In this document: positions 8,678 through 17,787 of the stretch, piece by piece
Layout: every line of letters starts with the position of its first letter
How positions within the stretch are numbered: position 1 is the stretch's first letter
Assembly: GCF_015476655.1 (NCBI RefSeq)
Contig: NZ_JABFHF010000004.1
Location: 1-64,000, forward strand
Reading direction: 5' to 3'
Source of the DNA: Aquiflexum lacus
GTDB taxonomy: Bacteria; Bacteroidota; Bacteroidia; Cytophagales; Cyclobacteriaceae
DNA length: 64,000 nt
The notes under the pieces: generated by a model
Databases searched by the model: none
Told to the model about the DNA's origin: nothing
What the model saw: only the letters and a program-made list of their open reading frames with translations
Translations under genes and position numbers: made by a program

Positions 8678-9989
8678 ATTGAAACGCGAAGTCGGCATAT
8701 TAGGTGTGGTGACCAATGTACTCAGCATTTCGATAGGAAGTGGGATATTCCTGCTACCAGCACTGGTCTTTGTGATTTTAGGAAACGGAAGTATTTTGGC
8801 CTATATTTTTTGTGGATTTATCTTTTTAGCGCTTGGTCTTTGTTTTGCTGAGGTCAGCAGCCGAGTTACCGATACGGGCGGGATGTATGTCTATATCGAG
8901 CGTGCATTCGGTCCTTTGGCAGGTTTTCTTTCCAATTCGCTGTATTTGTTTGGAGTGGGTGTTTTGGCCTGTGCAGCACTGCTTAATGCCATGGCAGATA
9001 TTGCGGCTACCTCTTTTCCTGTTCTTGGGGAGCTTTGGGCCAGGATTGGTTTATTTTCGGTGATTCTGGGAATCATTTCTTTGCTCAGCGTCCGGGGAAT
9101 AAAAGACAGCATGATCTTCGTGAAAATCCTGACCTTCACCAAGGTTTTGGCGATGTTGGTTCTGGTGACCTTTGGCCTTTCTGCCATAAGTTTGGATAAC
9201 ATTATCTGGAAAGGGTTTTCTGAATTTTCCAAAATCGGAGAAGCTTCCCTACTCTTGATATTCGCATTTCTTGGTGGTGAATTGGCCCTGAGTGTCGGGG
9301 GTGAAATGAAAAATCCAAAACGAACAGCCCCTTTGGGATTCGTGATTGGAATTTTCGGCGTTGTCTTGATTTTTTGTTTGATCCATTTGGCCGTTCAGGG
9401 AGTTCTTGGTCAGACTTTGATCGAAAATCAAGAGGCTCCATTGGCCGAATTAGCCAAAAACCTGGCAGGAAATACCGGGTTTCTTCTGATCCTTTTCGTC
9501 TCCTTTATCGCAGTATGGAGCACATTCAGTTCCATTTTTTTACTGAAAAACCGCATTCTATACGCCGGAGCAGTGGATGGAATCCTGCCAAAAGTATTTG
9601 CCAAACTTCATCCCAAATATGGCACTCCTGCCATCGCGATTGTTTTCCTGGCCATTCTGGAATTACTTATTGCCGGTACGGGAAGCTTTAGATACCTGTT
9701 GATATTAGTCACAGGGAACTCCATTCTCATTTATTTAGGAGTAATCCTTGCCTTTTTCAAATTTAGAATAACAGAAAAAAATCCAGGTCCTGATTTATTT
9801 AAAATCAAAGGAGGATACTTCCTTGGTACTTTTGCCCTGATTGCTTTGATATGGGTTTTTTTTCAATTGAGCCAAACCGAACTCCTGGGCATTGGTCTTT
9901 TCGTACTCATTCTGTCCATAATCTATCAGCTGATCGCTTTCTATAAAAGAAAGAAACCTTCCATAAACCAACAAATAACACCCCTATGA
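8652..9989 (+). CDS. APC-family amino acid permease, paralogue of the 5590 gene
   Basis: The 445-residue protein is an integral membrane transporter of the APC superfamily with about 12 spans. It shares its beginning with the 5590 gene product (LKREVGILGVVTNVLSISIG against LKREVGVWGLSANIVNIMVG) and the GGEMKNPKRTAPLG motif, so the two are clear paralogues. ATG codons occur at 8652 and 8655; both lie inside the sulfatase gene, whose stop is at 8675-8677, so translation is probably coupled. The gene ends in TGA overlapping an ATG at 9986. The substrate is unknown; being coupled to a sulfatase suggests uptake of a product or an amino acid used by the same pathway, which is inference only. Confidence 0.93.
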   Translation: MMADLETNKLKREVGILGVVTNVLSISIGSGIFLLPALVFVILGNGSILAYIFCGFIFLALGLCFAEVSSRVTDTGGMYVYIERAFGPLAGFLSNSLYLFGVGVLACAALLNAMADIAATSFPVLGELWARIGLFSVILGIISLLSVRGIKDSMIFVKILTFTKVLAMLVLVTFGLSAISLDNIIWKGFSEFSKIGEASLLLIFAFLGGELALSVGGEMKNPKRTAPLGFVIGIFGVVLIFCLIHLAVQGVLGQTLIENQEAPLAELAKNLAGNTGFLLILFVSFIAVWSTFSSIFLLKNRILYAGAVDGILPKVFAKLHPKYGTPAIAIVFLAILELLIAGTGSFRYLLILVTGNSILIYLGVILAFFKFRITEKNPGPDLFKIKGGYFLGTFALIALIWVFFQLSQTELLGIGLFVLILSIIYQLIAFYKRKKPSINQQITPL

Positions 9990-10111
9990 AAAAAGCCACT
10001 CATCTTCCTTTTCATCCCGAGTCTTATTTTCCCTTGTGCTTTCAAAAAGTTAATTTTGAAAACAAGGGCACTTCCTCCCCAATTCAAATCATTAAACTCT
10101 TAAATCGTTAA
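9986..10111 (+). other. 41-codon ORF or gene relic overlapping the permease stop
   Basis: An ATG overlaps the permease stop as ATGA and opens 41 codons to a TAA at 10109-10111. The peptide starts MKKATHLPFH and matches nothing I know. In the +1 frame the same DNA encodes a hydrophobic signal-peptide-like run (KKPLIFLFIPSLIFPCAF). It may therefore be the frameshifted start of a lost secreted protein gene, or simply untranslated leader for the S9 peptidase. Confidence 0.25.
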
Positions 10112-10115
10112 TCGC

Positions 10116-12149
10116 ATGAAATACCGCATCCCCTTATTACTTGGTTTACTTGTCTTTTACATCAACAGTATTCAGGCCCAGGAAAAAACCAATCTCGAAC
10201 TGACCGACCTCTTCAATATGGAGTATGTCACCGATCCGCAGATTTCCCCGGACGGCACCCAAATTGTCTTTGTCCGAAATTTCAAGGACATCATGACCGA
10301 CCGGGATTATTCCAATCTCTGGATCAGTAATCCCGATGGTTCCCGGATCCGACAACTCACCCAGGGCAACCAACGAGACTATGCCCCAAGATGGTCGAAT
10401 GACGGTAAGAAGCTGGCCTTTCTTTCCAACAAACAAGATGATAAGGTCAAACTTTTCCTGATGCATCTCGATACCAGGGAAACCGCAGCACTGACCAATA
10501 CTTCCATACCTCCCGGTGCAGTAGCTTGGAGTCCGGATGACAGGCAATTGGCGTTTACGCAATTTGTGCCCGAAGCCAAAAAATCCATGCTGAACATCCC
10601 CGGAAAACCTGAAGGTGCGGATTGGAATGCACCACCGATCTTCATCGATGAGTTAAATTATCGGGGTGACGGTACAGGATATTTAAAACCCGGCAAAACC
10701 CAGATTTTCACCTTGGGAATCGATGGGGGAACGCCGAGACAACGCACATTTTCAGCCAATAACCATGGAAGCCCTATTTGGGCTAAAGATGGGAAAAGCC
10801 TTTTCTTTTCGGCCAACCTGCATGAAAATTCAGAATTAGAACCAAGAAATTCAGAAATCTATCAGCTGGATTTGTCCACAGGTGAGGTGAAAGCCTTGAC
10901 CTCAAGGTTTGGACCAGATAGCAGTCCCACACTTTCTCCTGACGGCAAAATGATTGCGTTCACAGGTCATGATGACACCTTCCAGGGTTATATGGTGACC
11001 AATTTATATATCATGAATGCGGATGGAACCGGAGTAAAAAATCTGACATCGGATCTGGACCGTGACGCAAATAATCCGCAATGGGAAGGAAATGGACAAG
11101 GTATTTACTTCCAGTATAATGATCAAGGTGATGTCAAAGTGGGGCATGTGGCTCTTACAGGAAAAATCCGAACGATAGTTGAAGGACTTGGCGGACTGGA
11201 TTTGGGCAGGCCATACAATGCTGGATCTTTCACCGTTTCAACCAACAACCGCTTTGCTTTTACCCAAGGTGGACCGGAACATCCAGCTGATTTGGCCATC
11301 TGGAATAACGGAGAAACCAAAAGACTGACGGCAGTCAATGATGATTTGTTTTCCTTTCGGAAAATCGGAAAAACTGAAGAAATCTGGTGGGAATCCAGTT
11401 TCGATGGGAGAAGAATTCAGGGATGGATTGTCACCCCTCCTGACTTTGATCCTTCCAAAAAATACCCAATGATCCTTGAAATCCACGGCGGTCCTTTTGC
11501 CATGTACGGGCCTTCCTTTGCTTACGAAATCCAAAACTATGCTGCGGCAGGTTATGTGGTCCTCTATACCAATCCCAGAGGGAGTACCGGTTACGGTCAG
11601 GAATTCGGAAATTTAATACACCATGACTACCCCAACCATGACTACGAGGACCTGATGTCCGGAGTGGATGCGGTGATTGCTAAAGGCTATGTCGACACGA
11701 ATAACCTATTTGTAACAGGAGGTTCAGGTGGCGGTGTTTTGACAGCTTGGATCATTGGAAAAACCGATCGTTTCAAAGCGGCCGTGGTAGCCAAACCCGT
11801 GATCAATTGGACAAGTTTTGTCCTACATGCGGACAACCCGGCTTTCTTTGCCAAGTATTGGTTCGGAAAAATGCCATGGGAAGATCAGGAGAATTACTGG
11901 AGAAGATCGCCTTTATCACTTGTTGGCAATGTTAAAACCCCAACCATGCTGCTGACGGGCGAGCAGGATTTTCGTACGCCCATTTCTGAATCCGAACAGT
12001 ATTATGCAGCACTCAAACTCCAAGGAGTGGAAGCTGCTTTGGTCCGAATACCGAATGCGTCCCATGGACTGGTCAATCGACCCAGCATGCTGATGAGTAA
12101 GTCAGCGGCTATTTTGAGTTGGTTCAACCATTATAGGGATAACCAATGA
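10116..12149 (+). CDS. S9-family serine peptidase (prolyl oligopeptidase type)
   Basis: A signal peptide (about 1-21) is followed by a seven-bladed-propeller region with TolB/PD40-like blades (ISPDGTQIVF, WSNDGKKLAF, WSPDDRQLAF, LSPDGKMIAF) and then an alpha/beta-hydrolase catalytic domain from about 430. The catalytic triad can be placed as Ser537 in GGSGGG, Asp618 in GEQDFRTP and His650 in NASHGL. The 677-residue length fits dipeptidyl/acylaminoacyl-peptidase relatives. The enzyme should be periplasmic and degrade short peptides, which could feed the adjacent APC permeases. Its stop overlaps the start of the next gene as ATGA, so the two are probably translated together. Confidence 0.94.
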   Translation: MKYRIPLLLGLLVFYINSIQAQEKTNLELTDLFNMEYVTDPQISPDGTQIVFVRNFKDIMTDRDYSNLWISNPDGSRIRQLTQGNQRDYAPRWSNDGKKLAFLSNKQDDKVKLFLMHLDTRETAALTNTSIPPGAVAWSPDDRQLAFTQFVPEAKKSMLNIPGKPEGADWNAPPIFIDELNYRGDGTGYLKPGKTQIFTLGIDGGTPRQRTFSANNHGSPIWAKDGKSLFFSANLHENSELEPRNSEIYQLDLSTGEVKALTSRFGPDSSPTLSPDGKMIAFTGHDDTFQGYMVTNLYIMNADGTGVKNLTSDLDRDANNPQWEGNGQGIYFQYNDQGDVKVGHVALTGKIRTIVEGLGGLDLGRPYNAGSFTVSTNNRFAFTQGGPEHPADLAIWNNGETKRLTAVNDDLFSFRKIGKTEEIWWESSFDGRRIQGWIVTPPDFDPSKKYPMILEIHGGPFAMYGPSFAYEIQNYAAAGYVVLYTNPRGSTGYGQEFGNLIHHDYPNHDYEDLMSGVDAVIAKGYVDTNNLFVTGGSGGGVLTAWIIGKTDRFKAAVVAKPVINWTSFVLHADNPAFFAKYWFGKMPWEDQENYWRRSPLSLVGNVKTPTMLLTGEQDFRTPISESEQYYAALKLQGVEAALVRIPNASHGLVNRPSMLMSKSAAILSWFNHYRDNQ

Positions 12150-12592
12150 GTTGTATAAGAAAATCAATTCTTTCCCTGATAGGGCTTTTGGTAATCACCT
12201 TCTCCTATGCGCAGGAGGCTGAGGTGTCTCAGATTCTTGCGCAACGTGAAGCATCGAATCAGGCCCTTCGTGCTTTTGATGATGAGTTGAATGCGAACTT
12301 TTCCATCGAAGATGCCTTGATCACCACAGGTGCAGGCACTTTGATTTCCGGAAAAAAGGAATTGATCAAGTATATCCAAGAATCGACAGGCCCGAGAATG
12401 TATTGGATCCGGACTCCGGACGAAGTACTGGTCAATCCCAAAACCCTATTGGCATGGGAAACGGGAACCTGGAAAGGATATGTAGAAGGTTCGGATGAGG
12501 CAGTGGTGGGAGGGAAGTACTCCGCCCAATGGACCAAAAAATCCGGGACTTGGCTGATTCAATCGCAGTTGTTTGTCACTTTGGAAAATTAA
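12146..12592 (+). CDS. Secreted SnoaL/DUF4440-like protein
   Basis: This 148-residue protein has a signal peptide (about 1-22) and a single NTF2-like domain of the DUF4440 type. It carries the opening helix (ILAQREASNQALRAFDDEL), the central ITTGAGTLISGKKEL segment and the closing strand pattern GGKYSAQWTKKSGTWLIQSQ. Members of this fold bind small molecules or catalyse simple reactions; no catalytic residues can be assigned here. The start overlaps the stop of the S9 peptidase gene (ATGA). Related domains occur four more times in the window: at the C-terminus of the 14152 product, in the 29801 product, and at the N-termini of both giant kinases. Confidence 0.85.
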   Translation: MSCIRKSILSLIGLLVITFSYAQEAEVSQILAQREASNQALRAFDDELNANFSIEDALITTGAGTLISGKKELIKYIQESTGPRMYWIRTPDEVLVNPKTLLAWETGTWKGYVEGSDEAVVGGKYSAQWTKKSGTWLIQSQLFVTLEN

Positions 12593-12596
12593 GGGG

Positions 12597-13373
12597 ATGG
12601 AAGAAAATCAAGTATCCGAAAACGAGAAAGACCTTTCCAACAAAGAGGTAATCAGTTCCCTGAAAAAGAAGAACTGGAAATCCTATTTCAAGGAGTTCTT
12701 TATGCTCTTTCTGGCAGTCTTCTGTGGATTCCTTGCGGAGAATTACAGAGAGTCTTTGAGTGCAAAAAAGATTGAAAAAGAATACATCCTCTCTTTGATA
12801 GAAGACTTAAAAACGGATACAACCAACCTTAGCGCATATATCTCTTTCCGAAAAGAAAAAAGCGTACTCATGGATTCTTTGGCAGGAATGATCCTATCAG
12901 AAGAGCGGAGTTTGTTGGGAAATCAGATTTATTTTTTGGCGAGGCAGGTGTTCAATGAACAGGCATTTTTCTATTCGGATGGCACCATACAGCAGCTCAA
13001 AAATGCAGGAAATCTTCGGCTGCTTCGAAAAAGAAACGTCGTCAATGAATTGCTTACATATGAGAAAAAAGTAAAGGTGTTGGAGGAATGGGACGAGAAT
13101 GACAACAGAACCAAATCCACCTTTCGCGAAATGGGAGGGAAGGTCTTCCATTCCGCAGAATTGAACGCCACCATGGATTCAGAAATGAGATTCGTCATGC
13201 CGACCTCCAATCCCCAATTGATCACAGCTGATTTTGGGGTCATCAATGAGATTGCTTTTCAGATCCACTACCTATCCAAAATGACCAAAGGCAATAGCCT
13301 CCGAGCCGAATCTTTAAAGTCAGACGCATGCGGCTTATTGGAACTGATTCAGTCAGAATATAAACTCAACTGA
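12597..13373 (+). CDS. DUF6090-like single-span membrane protein
   Basis: I place the start at ATG 12597, four bases after an AGGGG, rather than at an upstream TTG that lies within the preceding gene; this gives 258 residues. A charged cytoplasmic leader of about 28 residues (with KKKNWKSYFKE) is followed by one membrane span (about FFMLFLAVFCGFLAENYRE) and then about 200 mostly helical residues, probably periplasmic by the positive-inside rule. The arrangement matches the DUF6090-type proteins encoded from 16322 onward, but the N-terminal signature is a different variant. The function is unknown. Confidence 0.82.
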   Translation: MEENQVSENEKDLSNKEVISSLKKKNWKSYFKEFFMLFLAVFCGFLAENYRESLSAKKIEKEYILSLIEDLKTDTTNLSAYISFRKEKSVLMDSLAGMILSEERSLLGNQIYFLARQVFNEQAFFYSDGTIQQLKNAGNLRLLRKRNVVNELLTYEKKVKVLEEWDENDNRTKSTFREMGGKVFHSAELNATMDSEMRFVMPTSNPQLITADFGVINEIAFQIHYLSKMTKGNSLRAESLKSDACGLLELIQSEYKLN

Positions 13374-13375
13374 CC

Positions 13376-14140
13376 ATGGAAAATCAGCCTTTAGATCAAG
13401 ATCAGACTATTGAAGAATCCAATGCAAAAGAGTCAAAGGTCTTCAAAAAGAGAAACTGGACATCCTATTTTAAGGAATTTCTGATGCTCTTTCTGGCAAT
13501 CGTCCTTGGTTTTTTTGTAGAAAACCAGAGGGAAGCCTACGTCGAAAACAAAAGTGCCAAAGTCCTCGCGCAATCCATGTTGGAAGATCTGGAACAGGAC
13601 AGAAAAGCCTTGCAGGGAGGGATCCGGTTTATGGAGGAGAAAGACCAAAAAATGGATGAATTCCTTCGCATGCTTCATGCTCCCGGTGCGGATTGGGATA
13701 CGGTGGTATTTTACAAAAGTATGACGATGGTTTTCTCCACTTTTCCTTTTTCACCCACAGACGGCACTTATTCCCAAATGAAATCCTCGGGTACCCTGCG
13801 GTATTTTGATCAAAGGCTGGTCAATAAAATGAATGCCTATGACAACCAATTGAAGAAAACAGTATTCCGGGATGAGCTTGTAGAAAAGGGAGAATGGGAA
13901 TTGGTACCACTAGCAGCAACACTGATCAATTTTGAGGTAACTGGTGAGTTACGGTTCGACAAGCCCATTACCAAAGAGACCTACATCAAGATCCGGGACC
14001 AAGACAGCTTGGACTTATTTATCAATAAAGTCGCCGTCGTCCGGACGATGACGGGGCGCTCGCTTCAGGAGTATAAGGCGCAGCTGCTATTGGGTGAAGA
14101 CCTGATCAAAGAGATCAAAGACAAATACCAATTGAATTAG
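13376..14140 (+). CDS. DUF6090-like single-span membrane protein
   Basis: The 254-residue protein starts 2 bp after the previous stop and is its close structural relative: a charged leader, the segment RNWTSYFKEFLMLFLAIVLG as basic anchor plus membrane span, FFVENQRE after it, and a helical remainder of about 200 residues. Both proteins share a block reading DGTIQQLKNAGNLRLL (first) or DGTYSQMKSSGTLRYF (second), which is also echoed in some canonical members of the array. The function is unknown. The tight spacing indicates an operon with the hydrolases that follow. Confidence 0.82.
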   Translation: MENQPLDQDQTIEESNAKESKVFKKRNWTSYFKEFLMLFLAIVLGFFVENQREAYVENKSAKVLAQSMLEDLEQDRKALQGGIRFMEEKDQKMDEFLRMLHAPGADWDTVVFYKSMTMVFSTFPFSPTDGTYSQMKSSGTLRYFDQRLVNKMNAYDNQLKKTVFRDELVEKGEWELVPLAATLINFEVTGELRFDKPITKETYIKIRDQDSLDLFINKVAVVRTMTGRSLQEYKAQLLLGEDLIKEIKDKYQLN

Positions 14141-14151
14141 GCTTTATAATC

Positions 14152-15381
14152 ATGAAAAACACTTATATATATTGCCTTTTGCTACTGATCCTTCTGGGAT
14201 GGAGTAAGTCAGGAGACCTCCTAGCGCAGGATGTTTCTATCCAAATCGGAGTACATAAAACTATCCAATCTGAGATACTTCTTGAAAACAGACCCCTGTT
14301 GATTCACTTGCCGGATAGCTATCAGACTTCTACTGCATCCTATCCGGTTTTATACCTGCTCGATGGTTCGGAATATGGACTATTCAACGCCCTCTCTGAT
14401 CTCCGAAGATTACAGAGTCGAAACCTTGCGCCCGAAATGATCATCGTGGCCATTGAGAATACAAACCGCAACAGGGATATGATGCCTGTGGTGGCCAAAG
14501 GCTATCCTGGACCACCTAGGGCAGAAGATTTTCTATCCTTTATCGAAAAGGAACTGATTCCATCCATAGAAAAAACCTACCGGACCAACGAACAAAGAAT
14601 CCTCAAAGGACAGTCTCTAAGTGGTCTTTTTACATTGTATACCTTGCTTACCAAACCCACCTTATTTGAAGCCTATATCGGACACAGTGCCGGTTGGTTT
14701 GAAGAAAGCAATGCTTATTTTCTGGACTTGAGCGAAAAGGCTTTTCAAAAGCCAGGCGATTTTGAGGGTAGAAAAATCTTTATGGCCAATTCCCTGAACG
14801 ATGCCTATGACGCCGATCGGGTTATCCACAAGCAATTGGCAGACTTTTCGGAACTGATCAAAACCCGATTGGGAGAGAGGATTTCTTACAAGTATGTCAC
14901 TTATGCCAATTACGGCCATGTGCCCTATCCGGGCTTTTATGATGGGATCAGATTCATTTTTGAATTTGAGGAAACAAGACCTGCAGCCGAATCCGATGAA
15001 TCCGCTGTCAAGAAATTGGTGGAAAGCTTTTTAATTGCAGTTGGAAACGGCGATTTGGAGGCTGTTGAGCCTATGTTTTTGCCAAAAGCGACCATTGGCG
15101 GGGCAAGTTTTAGGGAAGGAAAGTGGAAAACGTTTACCACCACTATTGAAGATTATTTGGCCAGTAAAAACGAAAACGCGACCCGATTCACCGAACCGGT
15201 ATCCAATTACACCATCCATATCAGTGAAGGGCAATTGGCCTTTGTAAAAGCAGATGCCATCCTGTACCGGGAGGGTAAAGCCCAATCCCATAATATGGAT
15301 TATTTCACTTTAATCAAGGAAGGGGGAACCTGGAAATTTCTAAGTGCCGCCTATACTGCTAAGCCGGTAATCATTAAATAA
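14152..15381 (+). CDS. Secreted esterase (alpha/beta hydrolase) fused to a SnoaL/DUF4440 domain
   Basis: A signal peptide (about 1-26) precedes an esterase-D/Fes-type alpha/beta hydrolase domain (about 30-275). It has the YPVLYLLDGS oxyanion-side motif and the nucleophile elbow GQSLSG with Ser155; a likely catalytic His is in YANYGHVPYPG near 261. Family members hydrolyse esters such as siderophores, S-formylglutathione or acyl groups. From about 283 to the end a second domain of NTF2/DUF4440 type follows (AVKKLVESFLIAVGNGDLEA, closing with GGTWKFLSAAYT). This fusion is unusual compared with the next gene, which has only the hydrolase. The C-terminal domain may bind the product or a ligand; that is inference. 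Confidence 0.88.
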   Translation: MKNTYIYCLLLLILLGWSKSGDLLAQDVSIQIGVHKTIQSEILLENRPLLIHLPDSYQTSTASYPVLYLLDGSEYGLFNALSDLRRLQSRNLAPEMIIVAIENTNRNRDMMPVVAKGYPGPPRAEDFLSFIEKELIPSIEKTYRTNEQRILKGQSLSGLFTLYTLLTKPTLFEAYIGHSAGWFEESNAYFLDLSEKAFQKPGDFEGRKIFMANSLNDAYDADRVIHKQLADFSELIKTRLGERISYKYVTYANYGHVPYPGFYDGIRFIFEFEETRPAAESDESAVKKLVESFLIAVGNGDLEAVEPMFLPKATIGGASFREGKWKTFTTTIEDYLASKNENATRFTEPVSNYTIHISEGQLAFVKADAILYREGKAQSHNMDYFTLIKEGGTWKFLSAAYTAKPVIIK

Positions 15382-15389
15382 GGAATAAT

Positions 15390-16280
15390 ATGCTAAAAAT
15401 TTTCTTCACAATTTTCCTTCCAATAATTTTTATTATCACTATTTCCTTTGAGGCTACGGCACAAAGAGGGCTTGTCCCTGTTATCAATCAGCAGGAACAA
15501 CACCTGTTCCACTCCACAACCAACGGCAAAAGTTATCATTTGACCGTATCGTTGCCACCACATTATTCTCCTGCTGACAGTTTAAAATATCCGGTACTAT
15601 ACCTCTTGGATGGAAGTTTTTCATTTCCAATTGCCCATGCTGCCCGGACACTTTTGGACATGTTTGGAGAGATTGAAGGGGTGATTATCGTTGGCATAGG
15701 TGATGAATGGGAGCAATCCTATTCTCCCTGGATGAGCAGTCGGTGGACGGATTATACCCCATCCGCTGATCCGGCAAGTGACTCCAATCCTGCTTTTTTA
15801 AAAACTTTTGACCTTGAGGAAGGAGCACTATTATCAGGAGGAGGCCCGGTTTTTTTGGATATGATCCAAAATGAAATTATCCCATTTATCGATGGACAAT
15901 ACAAAACCACTCAGGACAGAGGGATAGCAGGACATTCCTTTGGAGGGTTATTTGCAGGCTATTGTCTGCTCAAAGCATCAAATACCTTCAGCAGATTTGG
16001 CATCAACAGTCCCTCATTTTGGTGGAATAAGGATGAAATTTTTGCTTTGGAACAGCTTTATTCACAGCAATACCAGGATTTTAATGCCAAGGTGTTTATT
16101 TCGGTAGGAAGCAAGGAAGGGACAAGCATGGTCCCAAAGATGAATGCTTTTTCGGATTCTCTCCACTTCCGAAATTATCAAGGACTACGATTAACTTCCC
16201 ATATTTTCGAAGATGAAACCCATAATTCAGTGGTAGCCGCTTCCATCAGCAGAACGCTCAGGGTTTTATATGGCAAGTAA
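15390..16280 (+). CDS. Secreted esterase-type alpha/beta hydrolase
   Basis: The 296-residue protein has a signal peptide (about 1-24) and one alpha/beta hydrolase domain of the esterase-D/Fes type: YPVLYLLDGSFSFP near 69, the nucleophile elbow GHSFGG with Ser183, and a C-terminal His in FEDETHNSVV. It lies 8 bp after the fused hydrolase gene and is its paralogue without the extra domain. A periplasmic location is likely. The ester substrate cannot be told from the sequence. Confidence 0.9.
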   Translation: MLKIFFTIFLPIIFIITISFEATAQRGLVPVINQQEQHLFHSTTNGKSYHLTVSLPPHYSPADSLKYPVLYLLDGSFSFPIAHAARTLLDMFGEIEGVIIVGIGDEWEQSYSPWMSSRWTDYTPSADPASDSNPAFLKTFDLEEGALLSGGGPVFLDMIQNEIIPFIDGQYKTTQDRGIAGHSFGGLFAGYCLLKASNTFSRFGINSPSFWWNKDEIFALEQLYSQQYQDFNAKVFISVGSKEGTSMVPKMNAFSDSLHFRNYQGLRLTSHIFEDETHNSVVAASISRTLRVLYGK

Positions 16281-16321
16281 ATATAAGTATCAGAAAACAT
16301 CTTTAAATAAATGAATTGCCA

Positions 16322-17086
16322 ATGCTAAAAATCTTTCGCAAAATCCGCCAAAAACTCCTTCAGCAAAATCGGGTGACTAGGTATCTGGCCTATGCCGTAG
16401 GAGAGATAATTCTAGTAGTGATAGGTATCCTTATCGCCCTTCAATTAAATATTCAAAAGGAAGAGAATAAAGAAAAGATAGTGATAGAGCAGCTTTTAAT
16501 CGGCATTCAGGCTGATTTGAAATTGGAAGTTGAACGCATTGATTTTCTGCAGGCTTACTATGGTGATATTACAAATGGCATTCAACAAATTCTTTTAAAT
16601 TACCAAGGTAAGGAAAGCAATACCAACCAAGACCTAGGGCAATATTTTCTGAACACTTTTGAATTTCGAAAATTTTCAAAATTTAACACCAATTACCAGA
16701 CACTTTATGGAAGTGGACTGTTGCAGGAAATTGAAGACAAAACACTTTCAGAAGAAATCATCACCTACTATTCCAAACAATTCTTAGAGTGGTCTTTAGA
16801 AATTTACCAACAAAAGGCCAGCACCTTTGACTTTAACGATACCCCTCAATTTCACCCATTAGATAAACTTCAGCGCGGTGCCAATTATCAATTCATTCCT
16901 GATTTTCGCTTGGGGGTTGGAGATCAGTATGCCACGGATTTTAAAGAATTTATCAAAGATCCTCAAGTATTGAATTTCCTGGTAGATCTGCTCCATCAGA
17001 GTGAATTGGTTTTTAATAATCTTAAAACCTATAAAGAAACAAACCTGACTTTATCAAGCCGAATACAAAAATACCTTGATCAATGA
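16322..17086 (+). CDS. DUF6090 family membrane protein, array member 1
   Basis: I use ATG 16322 (254 residues) because it aligns with the other family members; the TTG six bases upstream would only add two residues. The N-terminus shows the family signature: basic RKIRQKLLQQNR, then YLAYAVGEIILVVIGILIAL as the membrane span. The rest is helical and probably periplasmic, and differs strongly from its neighbours. The expected NNWNE after the span reads NIQKEE here. The function is unknown. It opens a head-to-tail run of related genes. Confidence 0.88.
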   Translation: MLKIFRKIRQKLLQQNRVTRYLAYAVGEIILVVIGILIALQLNIQKEENKEKIVIEQLLIGIQADLKLEVERIDFLQAYYGDITNGIQQILLNYQGKESNTNQDLGQYFLNTFEFRKFSKFNTNYQTLYGSGLLQEIEDKTLSEEIITYYSKQFLEWSLEIYQQKASTFDFNDTPQFHPLDKLQRGANYQFIPDFRLGVGDQYATDFKEFIKDPQVLNFLVDLLHQSELVFNNLKTYKETNLTLSSRIQKYLDQ

Positions 17087-17787
17087 TAAAATTCTTCCGC
17101 CATATCCGCCAAAAACTCCTTCGGCAAAACAAGATAGGCAGTTACCTCAAATACGCCATTGGTGAAATCTTTCTTGTAGTCTTAGGGATATTAATCGCCC
17201 TGAGTATCAATAATTGGAATGAAGCCAATAAAAATGCAAAACGCGAGCATGCCTTTCTTACCAACCTTCAACAGGACCTAAGATCTGATTCCCTTCGCCT
17301 CACGAAAATTAAAGAACAATTGAAGACAGCCGTCAGCTACAAAAGAGTTTTTGAAAGTCAGATGAAAGGAAATGCAACAGACCCGGATTCGCTGAATGCG
17401 CATTTTTTAATGCAGTATAATCTTTTGATCGATTTTGTACCGAATTCAACCACGGTGGACGAACTCTCAAACAATGGACTCAATCTTATTTCAAACCCTT
17501 CGGTGCGAAGACAAATCGTCACACTCTACAATACTTATGATGACTTGATTCTAAAACTCAAAATCGGACAGGAGAAAGGTCAATCGGTTGTTAACTATGC
17601 CAGCCAAAAATTAGAGAACATCAACAGCCCTACAGCGGATGAAATCCGGGATTTGTTGGAAGACAAATTTTATGTAAACCAAACCTACATGAACTTTCTG
17701 GCAACCCAATATACTGCGGTGGGTCAAGCCTTGCAACAGTGCGAAGAAACCCTTTCTATGATTCAAAAAGATATAGCCCATGATTAG
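17083..17787 (+). CDS. DUF6090 family membrane protein, array member 2
   Basis: At 234 residues this is the shortest member of the run. The start ATG overlaps the previous stop as ATGA. The signature reads RHIRQKLLRQNKIGSYLKY and AIGEIFLVVLGILIALSINN, with WNE following. The C-terminal part holds the block STTVDELSNNGLNLISNP, which corresponds to similar blocks around 130 in the other members (for example NSTLREMISSGSLGILSD). This recurring block is the only well-conserved part outside the N-terminus. The function is unknown. Confidence 0.88.
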   Translation: MIKFFRHIRQKLLRQNKIGSYLKYAIGEIFLVVLGILIALSINNWNEANKNAKREHAFLTNLQQDLRSDSLRLTKIKEQLKTAVSYKRVFESQMKGNATDPDSLNAHFLMQYNLLIDFVPNSTTVDELSNNGLNLISNPSVRRQIVTLYNTYDDLILKLKIGQEKGQSVVNYASQKLENINSPTADEIRDLLEDKFYVNQTYMNFLATQYTAVGQALQQCEETLSMIQKDIAHD

